Shown piece by piece: positions 1-9,019 of a DNA stretch of 35,489 nt. Source of the stretch: Homoserinimonas sp. (GTDB taxonomy: Bacteria; Actinomycetota; Actinomycetes; Actinomycetales; Microbacteriaceae); assembly GCA_025464755.1 (NCBI GenBank), contig JAODMI010000093.1:1-35489 (forward strand), read 5' to 3'. A model generated the notes under the pieces. That model did no database searches and had not been told where the DNA came from. It worked only from the letters and a program-made list of their open reading frames with translations. Each line of letters opens with the position of its first letter. Position 1 is the stretch's first letter. The translations under genes and the position numbers were made by a program.

Positions 1-2718
1 CGCCCCGTCACCGGTACCGGCAACCGCGCCCTCAAGTCGCTGAGCGACATGCTCAAAGGCAAGCAGGGGCGTTTCCGCCAGAACCTCCTCGGCAAGCGCG
101 TCGACTACTCGGGCCGTTCGGTCATCATCGTTGGTCCCCAGCTGAAGCTTCACCAGTGTGGTCTGCCTAAGCAGATGGCTCTGGAACTCTTCAAGCCGTT
201 CGTGATCAAGCGTCTGATTGACCTCAGCCACGCTCAGAACATCAAGAGCGCCAAGCGCATGGTCGAGCGCAGCCGCCCCCAGGTTTGGGACGTGCTGGAG
301 GAGATCATCCGCGAGCGCCCAGTTCTCCTGAACCGCGCACCAACCCTTCACCGCTTGGGCATCCAGGCCTTCGAGCCTCAGCTCGTGGAAGGTAAGGCCA
401 TCCAGCTTCACCCGCTCGTCTGTGCAGCGTTCAACGCTGACTTCGACGGTGACCAGATGGCTGTCCACCTGCCCCTGTCGGTTGAGGCTCAGGCCGAGGC
501 GCGCATCCTGATGCTCGCATCGAACAACATTCTGAAGCCGTCTGACGGACGACCGGTCACCCTGCCAACACAGGACATGATCATCGGCCTGCACCACCTG
601 ACCACCCTCAAGGAGGGGGTTGTCGGTGAAGGTCGTGCGTTCGCCTCTGTCGCAGAAGCAATCCTGGCGTTCGACCAGCACTCGCTGGACTTGAACGCTA
701 AGGTGCGTATCCGCCTCGATGACCTTCACTTCGCCGACGGTGCAGCCCCCGAGGGCTTCGTCTCTGGTGAAACCTTCCTGCTGAACACGACACTCGGCCG
801 TGCGCTCTTCAATGAGACGCTGCCTGCGGACTACCCGTACATTGAGGCCGTCGCCGACAAGGGCCAGCTCTCGTCGATCGTCAACGACCTTGCCGAGCGG
901 TACCCGAAGGTTGACGTTGCTGCAGCGCTTGACCGCATCAAGGACGCCGGTTTCCACTGGGCAACGCGCTCTGGTGTGACTGTTGCTCTGTCGGATGTTC
1001 TCACACCGCCGAATAAGCGGGAGATCATCCTCGGATACGAGAAGCAGGCCGCCAAGGTGCAGAGCCAGTTCGAGAAGGGCCTCACGACCGACGCCGAGCG
1101 TCGTCAGGAGCTCATCGAGATCTGGAACAAGGCAACAGCTGAAGTCGCCAAGGCGATGGAAGACAACATGCCGGAAGACAACACGATCAACCGCATGGTC
1201 ACCTCCGGTGCCCGCGGTAACTGGATGCAGGTTCGCCAGATCGCCGGTATGCGTGGGCTTGTCTCGAACCCCAAGGGTGAGATTATTCCCCGCCCGATTA
1301 TCTCGAGCTACCGTGAAGGTCTTTCGGTCGCCGAGTACTTCATCGCAACTCACGGTGCTCGTAAGGGACTGGCTGACACGGCACTTCGTACCGCTGACTC
1401 CGGTTACCTCACGCGTCGTCTTGTCGATGTTTCGCAGGATGTCATCATCCGCGAGGACGACTGCGGCACTTCACGTGGTCTCGACCTGCTGGTTGCGACT
1501 CCGGATGCCAATGGCGTGCTCGTTCGCGACCCCAACGTCGAGAACTCGCTCTACGCCCGCAGCCTTGCTGAGGACGCAGTCGATGACAAGGGAACCGTTG
1601 TAGCCAAGGCTGGCGACGACGTCGGAGACGTCCTGATTCAGGACCTCATCGACGCTGGCGTCACGCACGCCAAGGTGCGTTCAGTCCTCACTTGTGAGTC
1701 CGCTGTCGGTGTGTGTGCTGTCTGCTACGGTCGCTCACTTGCCACCGGAAAGCTCGTCGACATCGGTGAGGCCGTCGGTATCATCGCGGCCCAGTCGATC
1801 GGTGAGCCCGGTACGCAGCTGACGATGCGTACCTTCCACACCGGTGGTGTCGCCTCTGCTGATGACATCACACAGGGTCTGCCCCGCGTCACCGAGCTGT
1901 TCGAGGCTCGTACCCCGAAGGGTGCGTCCCCGATCGCGGAGGCCGCAGGAAAGATCACCATCGAAGACACGGATCGCAGCCGCAAGCTGATCCTGACCCC
2001 CGACAACGGTGACGAGCCCATTGCCTACCCCGTGCTCAAACGTGCAACCCTCCTCGTAGAGGATGGACAGCATGTTGAGCTGGGCCAGCAGCTGCATGTT
2101 GGCGCCATCGACCCGAAGGAAGTTCTTCGCGTACGCGGTGTCCGTGCGGTGCAGATTCACCTGGTAAGCGGTGTGCAGGGCGTGTACCGCTCGCAGGGTG
2201 TGCCGATTCACGACAAGCACATTGAGGTCATCGTTCGCCAGATGCTCCGCAAGGTCACCGTGGTTGACCACGGCGACACCGGGCTTCTGCCCGGTGAGCT
2301 GGTCGACCGCCTCCGTTACAACGATCTGAACCGCACTGCGCTGACCGAAGGTCGCAAGACCGCTTCGGCTCGCCAGGAAGTCATGGGAATCACCAAGGCA
2401 TCACTTGCGACCGAGTCGTGGTTGTCGGCCGCATCGTTCCAGGAGACCACACGCGTTTTGACGCAGGCGGCCATGGAAGGCGCATCCGACCCGCTGATGG
2501 GGTTGAAGGAAAACGTCATCATCGGAAAGCTGATCCCGGCCGGTACGGGGCTTCCCCGGTACCGCAACGTGTCGGTCGAAGCGACCGAAGAGGCCAAGGC
2601 TGAGCGCTACCCGAACCGCATCTTCACAGATGAGTCGGTGTTCAACGAGTCGGACCTCAGCTTCGTCGATTTCGACAGCTTCAGTTCGGATGACTACCAG
2701 CCCGGTACGTATAACTAA
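1..2718 (+). CDS. rpoC: DNA-directed RNA polymerase subunit beta' (3' part; 5' end outside window)
   Basis: Frame open from base 1; contains [14 protein letters not shown] catalytic motif, [16 protein letters not shown] trigger-loop region and the CxxxxxxCxxCYG zinc motif. Confidence 0.98.
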   Translation, partial: RPVTGTGNRALKSLSDMLKGKQGRFRQNLLGKRVDYSGRSVIIVGPQLKLHQCGLPKQMALELFKPFVIKRLIDLSHAQNIKSAKRMVERSRPQVWDVLEEIIRERPVLLNRAPTLHRLGIQAFEPQLVEGKAIQLHPLVCAAFNADFDGDQMAVHLPLSVEAQAEARILMLASNNILKPSDGRPVTLPTQDMIIGLHHLTTLKEGVVGEGRAFASVAEAILAFDQHSLDLNAKVRIRLDDLHFADGAAPEGFVSGETFLLNTTLGRALFNETLPADYPYIEAVADKGQLSSIVNDLAERYPKVDVAAALDRIKDAGFHWATRSGVTVALSDVLTPPNKREIILGYEKQAAKVQSQFEKGLTTDAERRQELIEIWNKATAEVAKAMEDNMPEDNTINRMVTSGARGNWMQVRQIAGMRGLVSNPKGEIIPRPIISSYREGLSVAEYFIATHGARKGLADTALRTADSGYLTRRLVDVSQDVIIREDDCGTSRGLDLLVATPDANGVLVRDPNVENSLYARSLAEDAVDDKGTVVAKAGDDVGDVLIQDLIDAGVTHAKVRSVLTCESAVGVCAVCYGRSLATGKLVDIGEAVGIIAAQSIGEPGTQLTMRTFHTGGVASADDITQGLPRVTELFEARTPKGASPIAEAAGKITIEDTDRSRKLILTPDNGDEPIAYPVLKRATLLVEDGQHVELGQQLHVGAIDPKEVLRVRGVRAVQIHLVSGVQGVYRSQGVPIHDKHIEVIVRQMLRKVTVVDHGDTGLLPGELVDRLRYNDLNRTALTEGRKTASARQEVMGITKASLATESWLSAASFQETTRVLTQAAMEGASDPLMGLKENVIIGKLIPAGTGLPRYRNVSVEATEEAKAERYPNRIFTDESVFNESDLSFVDFDSFSSDDYQPGTYN

Positions 2719-2733
2719 GCAGTAGTACTTGTG

Positions 2734-2761
2734 GTGGCCCCTCACTTTGGTGGGGGGCCAC
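2734..2761 (+). terminator. Probable rpoC terminator hairpin
   Basis: GTGGCCCC...GGGGCCAC inverted repeat 16 bp after the rpoC stop; no strong T-tract. Confidence 0.65.
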
Positions 2762-2925
2762 TGCTGGTTGCGGGAGCTTCGCCACATTCCTCGCCGAAAC
2801 TGGCGTTCGGCGTTCTTCCGGCGCTGCCCGTATTCGGGCCTCTAGCAATCACGGGAAACCTAAGGTAAATTCGAACAGTCCAGCTCAAGCTGTTCCGGGG
2901 GAATAACGAGCAGGGGGCTGCAGCC

Positions 2926-4593
2926 GTGTCATCTCTGACAGAGATCCTCATCATCCGTGGAGCGATGCCCATCACCGCCATGGACAACCTTGTCGACGGC
3001 TGGAACGATGACGAAGCATCCATCAAAAAACTTGTTGACCAAGGGTTCATCAGCGCGCTCGACTTTGCGTCAGCGAAGGCCGCTCAGCAGGGAGTCCCCT
3101 TTGTTGAGCTGACCGAGTATCCAGTTGACCGTGCCGCCGTCAGCCTGGTACCTGCAGCCATCTGCCGTCGGCACGAGGTTTTACCGATTGCGGCCATCGG
3201 GAACACCTTGACCCTGGCCGTCGTCGACCCTGGCAACGTGTTCGCGGTCGACGATGTGCGCGCGGCGGTACGGATGCAGGTCACCCTGGTGGTTGCAGAA
3301 CGCAAAGACCTGCTGGCAGCAATCGACCGCTACCACCGAGCCGATGGTGAGCTTAGCTCCCTGACGTCGGTGCTGGAAGAGGAGAGCACCAGCCGGGAGC
3401 TTACGGTTTCCGAGACAGAACCCGGACTCGACGATGCGCCCATTGTTCGGTTCGTGAACCTGCTCATCAGCCAGGGCATCCAAGACAAAGCATCCGACAT
3501 CCATATCGAACCGGCGCAGCATGACATGGGCGTGCGATATCGCATCGACGGCGTTTTGCACGAAATGCAGCGCGCTCCGAAGTCCATCCAAAACGGTGTC
3601 ATCTCGCGGCTGAAAATCATGAGCGATATCGACATTGCCGAGCGGCGCAAGCCGCAGGATGGGCGACTTTCGGTCACGCACGGCGGTCGTCAGATCGACC
3701 TCCGTGTGGCGACGCTTCCCACTGTTTGGGGCGAGAAGATTGTCATGCGAATTCTTGACAACTCGAATACCGCGCTGAGCCTCAGTGATCTGAACATGCT
3801 CGACCGCAACCTTGAGATCTACCGCAAGTCGTTCACCAAGTCGAACGGCATGATTTTGGTGACCGGACCGACAGGTTCCGGCAAGTCGACGACGCTCTAC
3901 ACAACACTGCACGCGGTGTCGCGCCCTGAGGTTAACGTCATCACCATCGAAGATCCGGTGGAGTACCGGATGGCCGGCATCAACCAGGTGCAGGTGAACC
4001 CCAAGGCGGGCCTCACCTTTGCCAGTGCTCTGCGCTCGATTCTGCGTTCCGACCCGGATGTGGTGTTGATTGGTGAGATAAGGGATCAGGAGACGGCGCA
4101 GATCGCGATTGAGGCATCGCTCACCGGTCACCTCGTGCTCTCAACTCTTCACACCAACAGTGCTCCCGCCGCGATCGTTCGTTTGACTGAGATGAATATA
4201 GAACCATTCCTGGTGGGCTCGGCGCTCGACAGTGTCGTGGCTCAGCGACTTGCGCGCCGATTATGTGAGCGTTGCAAAGACCCTTACCAGGGCACGGCGG
4301 AAAGTTTGGCGCAGCTCGGCTTCTTCATCGATCCCACACAGCCCGCCCCGACATTGTTCCGGCCCATCGGGTGCATGCATTGCTCGAGCACGGGTTACCG
4401 TGGACGTATTGCCCTGCACGAGGTCATGGCGGTTACTGAAGAGGTCGAGAAGCTGGCTGTCGCCCGGGCCTCGAGCATGGAAATTACCAAAGTCGCCGTT
4501 CAGCAGGGCATGTCAACGCTGCGTCAAGACGGCTGGAATAAGGCGTTGCTCGGATACACGGCCGTTGAAGAAATATTGAGAGTGGTGGCGTAA
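2926..4593 (+). CDS. pilB: Type IV pilus assembly ATPase PilB / GspE family
   Basis: N-terminal MshEN-like region, Walker A GPTGSGKSTTLY, Asp box/Walker B (RSDPDVVLIGEIRD), tetracysteine CERC...CMHC; GTG start. Confidence 0.93.
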   Translation: MSSLTEILIIRGAMPITAMDNLVDGWNDDEASIKKLVDQGFISALDFASAKAAQQGVPFVELTEYPVDRAAVSLVPAAICRRHEVLPIAAIGNTLTLAVVDPGNVFAVDDVRAAVRMQVTLVVAERKDLLAAIDRYHRADGELSSLTSVLEEESTSRELTVSETEPGLDDAPIVRFVNLLISQGIQDKASDIHIEPAQHDMGVRYRIDGVLHEMQRAPKSIQNGVISRLKIMSDIDIAERRKPQDGRLSVTHGGRQIDLRVATLPTVWGEKIVMRILDNSNTALSLSDLNMLDRNLEIYRKSFTKSNGMILVTGPTGSGKSTTLYTTLHAVSRPEVNVITIEDPVEYRMAGINQVQVNPKAGLTFASALRSILRSDPDVVLIGEIRDQETAQIAIEASLTGHLVLSTLHTNSAPAAIVRLTEMNIEPFLVGSALDSVVAQRLARRLCERCKDPYQGTAESLAQLGFFIDPTQPAPTLFRPIGCMHCSSTGYRGRIALHEVMAVTEEVEKLAVARASSMEITKVAVQQGMSTLRQDGWNKALLGYTAVEEILRVVA

Positions 4594-4596
4594 CCG

Positions 4597-6102
4597 ATGA
4601 GTGACCCCGGGTTTGACGATCGCTTCACTGGCAGTGACGCGTTCAGCGGTGGGCGGCGGACCGCTTTGCCAGCAGATTCTGCTGGTTGGCCGGTCCCGGA
4701 CCCGGAAACCGTCGCACCCGCCTTGCTGCCTACGAATGCGCCTCACTCGGCCGCGTATAGGGAAGAGCCCGAACAGTTCTACCCGTCGGTGCCCTTCGAC
4801 CGTATTGCTGCGCCGTCTATCAACGTTCCCATCATTGGATCGCCCATGCAGGGGGCGCACAATTTTCCGCCACCCCAAGCCGCCCCGACCAGCATGCCGG
4901 CGCCGTCATCGGCATACGTGTCTCGACGCGATCCTAATCTGAACCCCGACGCCGACCTGGAGTGGGCTCTGGAAAAGGTTTTGATGCGCAGCGGCTCCGA
5001 TCTGCACGTCACGGTGAACGCACCGCCCATGATCCGCATCGACGGCGCCCTCGCCCCTCTCGACGGTGCGCCCAGCTGGAGCCAGGAGAAGGTCACGGCG
5101 GCCCTGCACAGCATTCTCACGCCGGCGCAGAAGGCGACATTCGAGTCGGAGCTGGAATTCGATTTCGCGTATACGATGTCGGCCAACGCGCGTTTTCGCG
5201 TCAACTTCTACCAGCAGCGCAACAGTATCGGTGCAGCATTCCGACTCATCCCCACGGAAATCAAGGCCCTCAGCGAGCTGGGTGTTCCTGAGTCGATCGC
5301 GGCCTTCGCCGGGCTCGCACGTGGACTGGTGCTGGTGACAGGACCTACTGGTTCTGGTAAGTCGACTACCCTGGCCGGCATTATCGACCTGGTCAACCGC
5401 ACCCGGGCTGACCACATTATGACTGTGGAAGACCCGATCGAGTTTCTGCACTCCAATCACAAGTCGCTGGTGAATCAGCGCGAAGTCGGGCATGACACAC
5501 ACAGCTTCGCCGCTGCTCTCAAGCACGTCCTGCGCCAGGACCCTGATGTGATTCTGGTGGGGGAGCTGCGCGACCTGGAAACAATTTCTGTTGCCCTTAC
5601 CGCGGCAGAAACCGGTCACCTCGTTTTCGCCACCCTCCACACCCAAGATGCTCCGCAGACCATCGACCGCATCATCGACGTCTATCCGCCACACCAGCAG
5701 GGCCAGGTGCGCGCTCAGCTCGCTGCCACCTTGCAGGGCGTGGTCTGCCAAACCCTGGTTAAGCGCGCGTCCGGTCAGGGGCGGGTTGTTGCCACTGAGG
5801 TGCTGGTGGGTACGCACGCCGTGGCCAACCTCATTCGCGAGGGCAAGACCTACCAAGTGCATTCAGCGATGCAAGCCGGACGGAGTCTGGGGATGCACAC
5901 GCTTGACCAGCATCTGGCGGAACTGGTCAATAGTGCTCAGGTGACGTATGAGGCGGCAGCGGAGAAAGCGCACGACACGGAAGTGTTGAAACGTTTAGTT
6001 ACCCGCACGGAGATGCCGGCGGTCCAGTCCGGTTCTATGTCTGGCGGATTCGACTTCGGTGACAGCTTCTCTCCGGGCAACTATCCCGACAGCAACTACT
6101 GA
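4597..6102 (+). CDS. pilT: PilT-type twitching motility ATPase with long Pro-rich N-terminal extension
   Basis: Walker A GPTGSGKSTTLAGIID, RQDPDVILVGELRDLETI, HLVFATLHTQDAPQTIDRIIDVYPPHQQ typical of PilT. Confidence 0.93.
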   Translation: MSDPGFDDRFTGSDAFSGGRRTALPADSAGWPVPDPETVAPALLPTNAPHSAAYREEPEQFYPSVPFDRIAAPSINVPIIGSPMQGAHNFPPPQAAPTSMPAPSSAYVSRRDPNLNPDADLEWALEKVLMRSGSDLHVTVNAPPMIRIDGALAPLDGAPSWSQEKVTAALHSILTPAQKATFESELEFDFAYTMSANARFRVNFYQQRNSIGAAFRLIPTEIKALSELGVPESIAAFAGLARGLVLVTGPTGSGKSTTLAGIIDLVNRTRADHIMTVEDPIEFLHSNHKSLVNQREVGHDTHSFAAALKHVLRQDPDVILVGELRDLETISVALTAAETGHLVFATLHTQDAPQTIDRIIDVYPPHQQGQVRAQLAATLQGVVCQTLVKRASGQGRVVATEVLVGTHAVANLIREGKTYQVHSAMQAGRSLGMHTLDQHLAELVNSAQVTYEAAAEKAHDTEVLKRLVTRTEMPAVQSGSMSGGFDFGDSFSPGNYPDSNY

Positions 6103-7331
6103 TGGCCTCGACTAAGGAGTTCGCTTACAAGGGTCGCGATACACGAGGCAAGGTCGTTAAAGGTCGGCTGGATGCTGCATCGGAGGCGGCGGTGACGATG
6201 AAGCTGCGCACGATGGGGGTGTCGCCCCTGGCTATCTCCGAGGCGGGGTTGGGTACCGGCCTCAATATGGACATCAACCTTCCCGGGTTCGAGAAGGGCG
6301 TAGCCCTCAAAGATTTGGCAGTGATGGCTCGCCAAATGGCGACGATGATTTCATCGGGTTTGTCGCTGATCCGAACCCTCACAATTCTGGCGGAACAGAC
6401 AGAGAACACGACCCTGGCGAAGACACTCGACCTGGTAAGAACGGACGTCGAGGCTGGGTTCTCCCTTTCAGGCGCTCTCGGCCGCCACAGTCACATCTTC
6501 CCCCCGCTGATGATCAACCTTGTACGCGCAGGAGAGTCCGGAGGCTTCCTCGAAGGAACAATGGGTTCGATCGCCGAAAGTTATGAGGGCGAAGTCAAAC
6601 TGCGGTCAACGATCAAGTCCGCGTTGACCTATCCGATCGCTGTGCTTGCAATGGCGGTTCTCGCGGTCATTGCCATGCTCACCTTCATCGTTCCTGTTTT
6701 CGAGAAAATGTTCACCGACCTCGGCGGGGCGCTGCCCCTTCCGACGCAGATCCTTGTGGTGCTCTCTCGGCAGATGGTGTGGATTGCGCCCGCCCTTGTT
6801 GTCGTGGCCGTCGCGTTTGCTGTCTGGTGGAAGGCAAACAAGAACAAGGAGAACGTGAGAGCCTTCGTCGACCCACTGAAACTTAAAATCCCGGTATTCG
6901 GCAACTTGTTCGCCAAGGTAGCCATCGCTAGATTCTCGCGTAACTTCGCGACAATGATGGGTGCCGGGGTGCCCATCTTGCAGTCGCTTAGCATTGTCGG
7001 CGAGACATCGGGGAATTATGTCATAGAGCGCTCGCTCAAGAAGGTGGCGGAGTCGGTGCGTGCAGGCAAATCGATTGCTGCGCCACTGGCACTTGAACCG
7101 GTCTTCCCTTCGATGGTCACGCAAATGATTGCCGTGGGTGAAGACGCCGGCGCGCTAGAGACGATGCTCAACAAAATCGCCGACTTCTACGACCAGGAAG
7201 TGCAGGCAACCGCCGGACAGCTCACCGCCCTGATCGAACCGCTCATGATTGCCTTCATCGGTGTCGTGATCGGCGGGATGGTGGTCGCGATGTATATGCC
7301 TCTGTTCTCAATATTCGAGCAAGTCCAATAG
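6102..7331 (+). CDS. pilC: Type II secretion / type IV pilus inner-membrane platform protein PilC (GspF family)
   Basis: 409 aa with duplicated GspF domain (MARQMATMISSGLSLIRTL... / FSRNFATMMGAGVPILQSLSIV), EDAGALETML; TGATG coupling with pilT. Confidence 0.93.
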   Translation: MASTKEFAYKGRDTRGKVVKGRLDAASEAAVTMKLRTMGVSPLAISEAGLGTGLNMDINLPGFEKGVALKDLAVMARQMATMISSGLSLIRTLTILAEQTENTTLAKTLDLVRTDVEAGFSLSGALGRHSHIFPPLMINLVRAGESGGFLEGTMGSIAESYEGEVKLRSTIKSALTYPIAVLAMAVLAVIAMLTFIVPVFEKMFTDLGGALPLPTQILVVLSRQMVWIAPALVVVAVAFAVWWKANKNKENVRAFVDPLKLKIPVFGNLFAKVAIARFSRNFATMMGAGVPILQSLSIVGETSGNYVIERSLKKVAESVRAGKSIAAPLALEPVFPSMVTQMIAVGEDAGALETMLNKIADFYDQEVQATAGQLTALIEPLMIAFIGVVIGGMVVAMYMPLFSIFEQVQ

Positions 7332-7346
7332 CTTTCCTCACCTTGT

Positions 7347-7365
7347 CACCCTCGTTTTGGGGGTG
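7347..7365 (+). terminator. Hairpin CACCC-tcgttttgg-GGGTG downstream of pilC
   Basis: Inverted repeat in the pilC-pilA intergenic region. Confidence 0.45.
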
Positions 7366-7375
7366 TGCTGCAGAG

Positions 7376-7400
7376 GTGATCCACCCCCCTCGGGGGTCAC
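7376..7400. promoter_or_regulatory. Second hairpin upstream of pilA
   Basis: GTGA-tcca-CCCCC-ctc-GGGGG-TCAC inverted repeat. Confidence 0.4.
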
Positions 7401-7494
7401 GGGCACGCAGATCACAGGCGACAATTATTGCGGGGGCAATTCCGTTGGGGGCCACCTGTCCGCAACTTCTCATCACTTGACAGGAAACATCATC

Positions 7495-7935
7495 ATGAGC
7501 ACATCCATTAGCGCCGCACTGGCGAACAAGCACGCCGAGATTAAGGCTAACGACAAGGGCTTTACCCTCATCGAGCTTCTTGTCGTTGTCCTGATCCTCG
7601 GCGTCCTCGCCGCTATTGCCATCCCAGTCTTCGTCGGACAGCAGGAGAAGGCGCGTGCATCTGCAGTGGAAGCTGAGCTTGCCACGGCTAAGACCGCGTG
7701 GGTTAGCTACCTGGTGGAAAAGCCTGACGCTGCTACTGTCCCGCAAGCCGGTCCCGACCTGGACACATTGCTGAGCTTCGGGTGGCCCGCACCGGACGTG
7801 GCAACCGTCACAGGCACGCCTGCGACGTTCTGCATCCACATCACCAACTTGAATCAAGAAGGGCACTCGGGCAGCGTCGGAGCGAAAACGAAGGTTCGGG
7901 TAGTGAAGTCAACCAGCCAGGTGGAGTGCGTCTAA
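7495..7935 (+). CDS. Major type IV prepilin (PilA-like)
   Basis: Prepilin motif NDKG^FTLIELLVVVLILGVLAAIAIPVF; Cys pair near C-terminus; ATG at 7495 preferred over the ORF-track start at 7357. Confidence 0.9.
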   Translation: MSTSISAALANKHAEIKANDKGFTLIELLVVVLILGVLAAIAIPVFVGQQEKARASAVEAELATAKTAWVSYLVEKPDAATVPQAGPDLDTLLSFGWPAPDVATVTGTPATFCIHITNLNQEGHSGSVGAKTKVRVVKSTSQVECV

Positions 7936-7952
7936 GTAACGCCTAGCCCAGA

Positions 7953-7980
7953 GGGTGTCGACCCGTCGCGGTCGGCACCC
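7953..7980 (+). terminator. Hairpin after pilA
   Basis: GGGTGTCGAC-ccgtcgcg-GTCGGCACCC, 10-bp stem with one G-T wobble, 17 bp after pilA stop. Confidence 0.6.
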
Positions 7981-8030
7981 TAGGGATACGTCACGCGATC
8001 ACACAGCATCCGAAAGGAAAGAGGTCGGGA

Positions 8031-8435
8031 ATGACTTCCCTAAGCCGCCTCGAAAGTGATGAATTTGGCGTGGGAATGGTAGAGATTGTCGTCTCAATGC
8101 TCGTTCTCGCGGTCTTGGCGATGTCGTTCCTTCCGCTTCTGATTCAGGGCATCAAAGTGTCCGCATCGAACGCCACCCTTGTCACTGCCACCCGGATAGT
8201 GCACGACGAGATGGAGCAAGTTCGTACACTCACCACGTGCGCATCGGTGACCCCGACACCCACGCCATCTCCCACCGTCACAGATCCGCGTGGTGTGCAG
8301 CTCGCGGTCAAGCGCACCGTCGGGCCGTGCCCGGTCTCCTTCCCCGGGACGAGAAAAGTGACCGTCGAAGTCAGCCGCGGCATTCCACCCAAGGTCCTCG
8401 CCAGTGCCACGACCCTTGTCTTTGTGGAGAGCTAG
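8031..8435 (+). CDS. Minor prepilin (PilV/GspI-like)
   Basis: Short leader plus hydrophobic helix ESDEFG^VGMVEIVVSMLVLAVLAMSFLPLLIQG with Glu at +5; upstream GGAAAGAGG RBS. Confidence 0.75.
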   Translation: MTSLSRLESDEFGVGMVEIVVSMLVLAVLAMSFLPLLIQGIKVSASNATLVTATRIVHDEMEQVRTLTTCASVTPTPTPSPTVTDPRGVQLAVKRTVGPCPVSFPGTRKVTVEVSRGIPPKVLASATTLVFVES

Positions 8436-8440
8436 CCGCT

Positions 8441-9019
8441 ATGGACGTGCGCACCCGAAGCGAGACCAGCTCTGCAGAGCAGGGCTTCACCCTTATCGAG
8501 CTGTTGGTCTACAGCCTGCTGCTGATGGTTGTTCTCGCCATCGTTGGCAGCGTTCTCATTAGCTCCATGCGCGTGGAGAGAACAGTCCGGCGCGTGACCC
8601 AGACATCGAGCGCAGGCCAACTTGCTGTCGCCTCCGTCGAGACAGGAATCCGAAACTCATCCGGCTTCTTTTTGACGGCGGTGGGCGCAGATCAGCTCTT
8701 GCTGGCTCGCACGGCGCGCGGTACAGCCGCGGTGGTGTGGGGTTGTGAGGCGTGGTACTACTCAGCGAGCGCAGGAACAATTCACTACAAACACTCCACC
8801 GCCATTATCCCGACGCCGAACGCAAGCCAACTGAACCAATGGCTTCTCCTGGTCGACGGCGTCACACCCAATAGCGGCAGCACAATATTCCTTGAAGTAG
8901 TTTCCGGCAAAAATCTTGACATCGTCTTCAATGTCTCGGCCGATGACAACCCAAATATTGCCATAGCGAGCTCTGCAGTGAGTAGAGCCGGCCCAGGGGG
9001 AGCACCGTTATGCTACTGA
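8441..9019 (+). CDS. Minor prepilin (PilW/GspJ-like)
   Basis: SAEQG^FTLIELLVYSLLLMVVLAIVGSVLISSM; ATG at 8441 chosen over upstream start 8237, which overlaps the previous gene. Confidence 0.8.
   Translation: MDVRTRSETSSAEQGFTLIELLVYSLLLMVVLAIVGSVLISSMRVERTVRRVTQTSSAGQLAVASVETGIRNSSGFFLTAVGADQLLLARTARGTAAVVWGCEAWYYSASAGTIHYKHSTAIIPTPNASQLNQWLLLVDGVTPNSGSTIFLEVVSGKNLDIVFNVSADDNPNIAIASSAVSRAGPGGAPLCY

Noticed and set aside
3181-4131. 316-aa minus-strand ORF
   Set aside because: Antisense to the clearly coding pilB; shadow ORF from high-GC codon bias with no domain signal
4906-5862. 318-aa minus-strand ORF
   Set aside because: Antisense to pilT; shadow ORF
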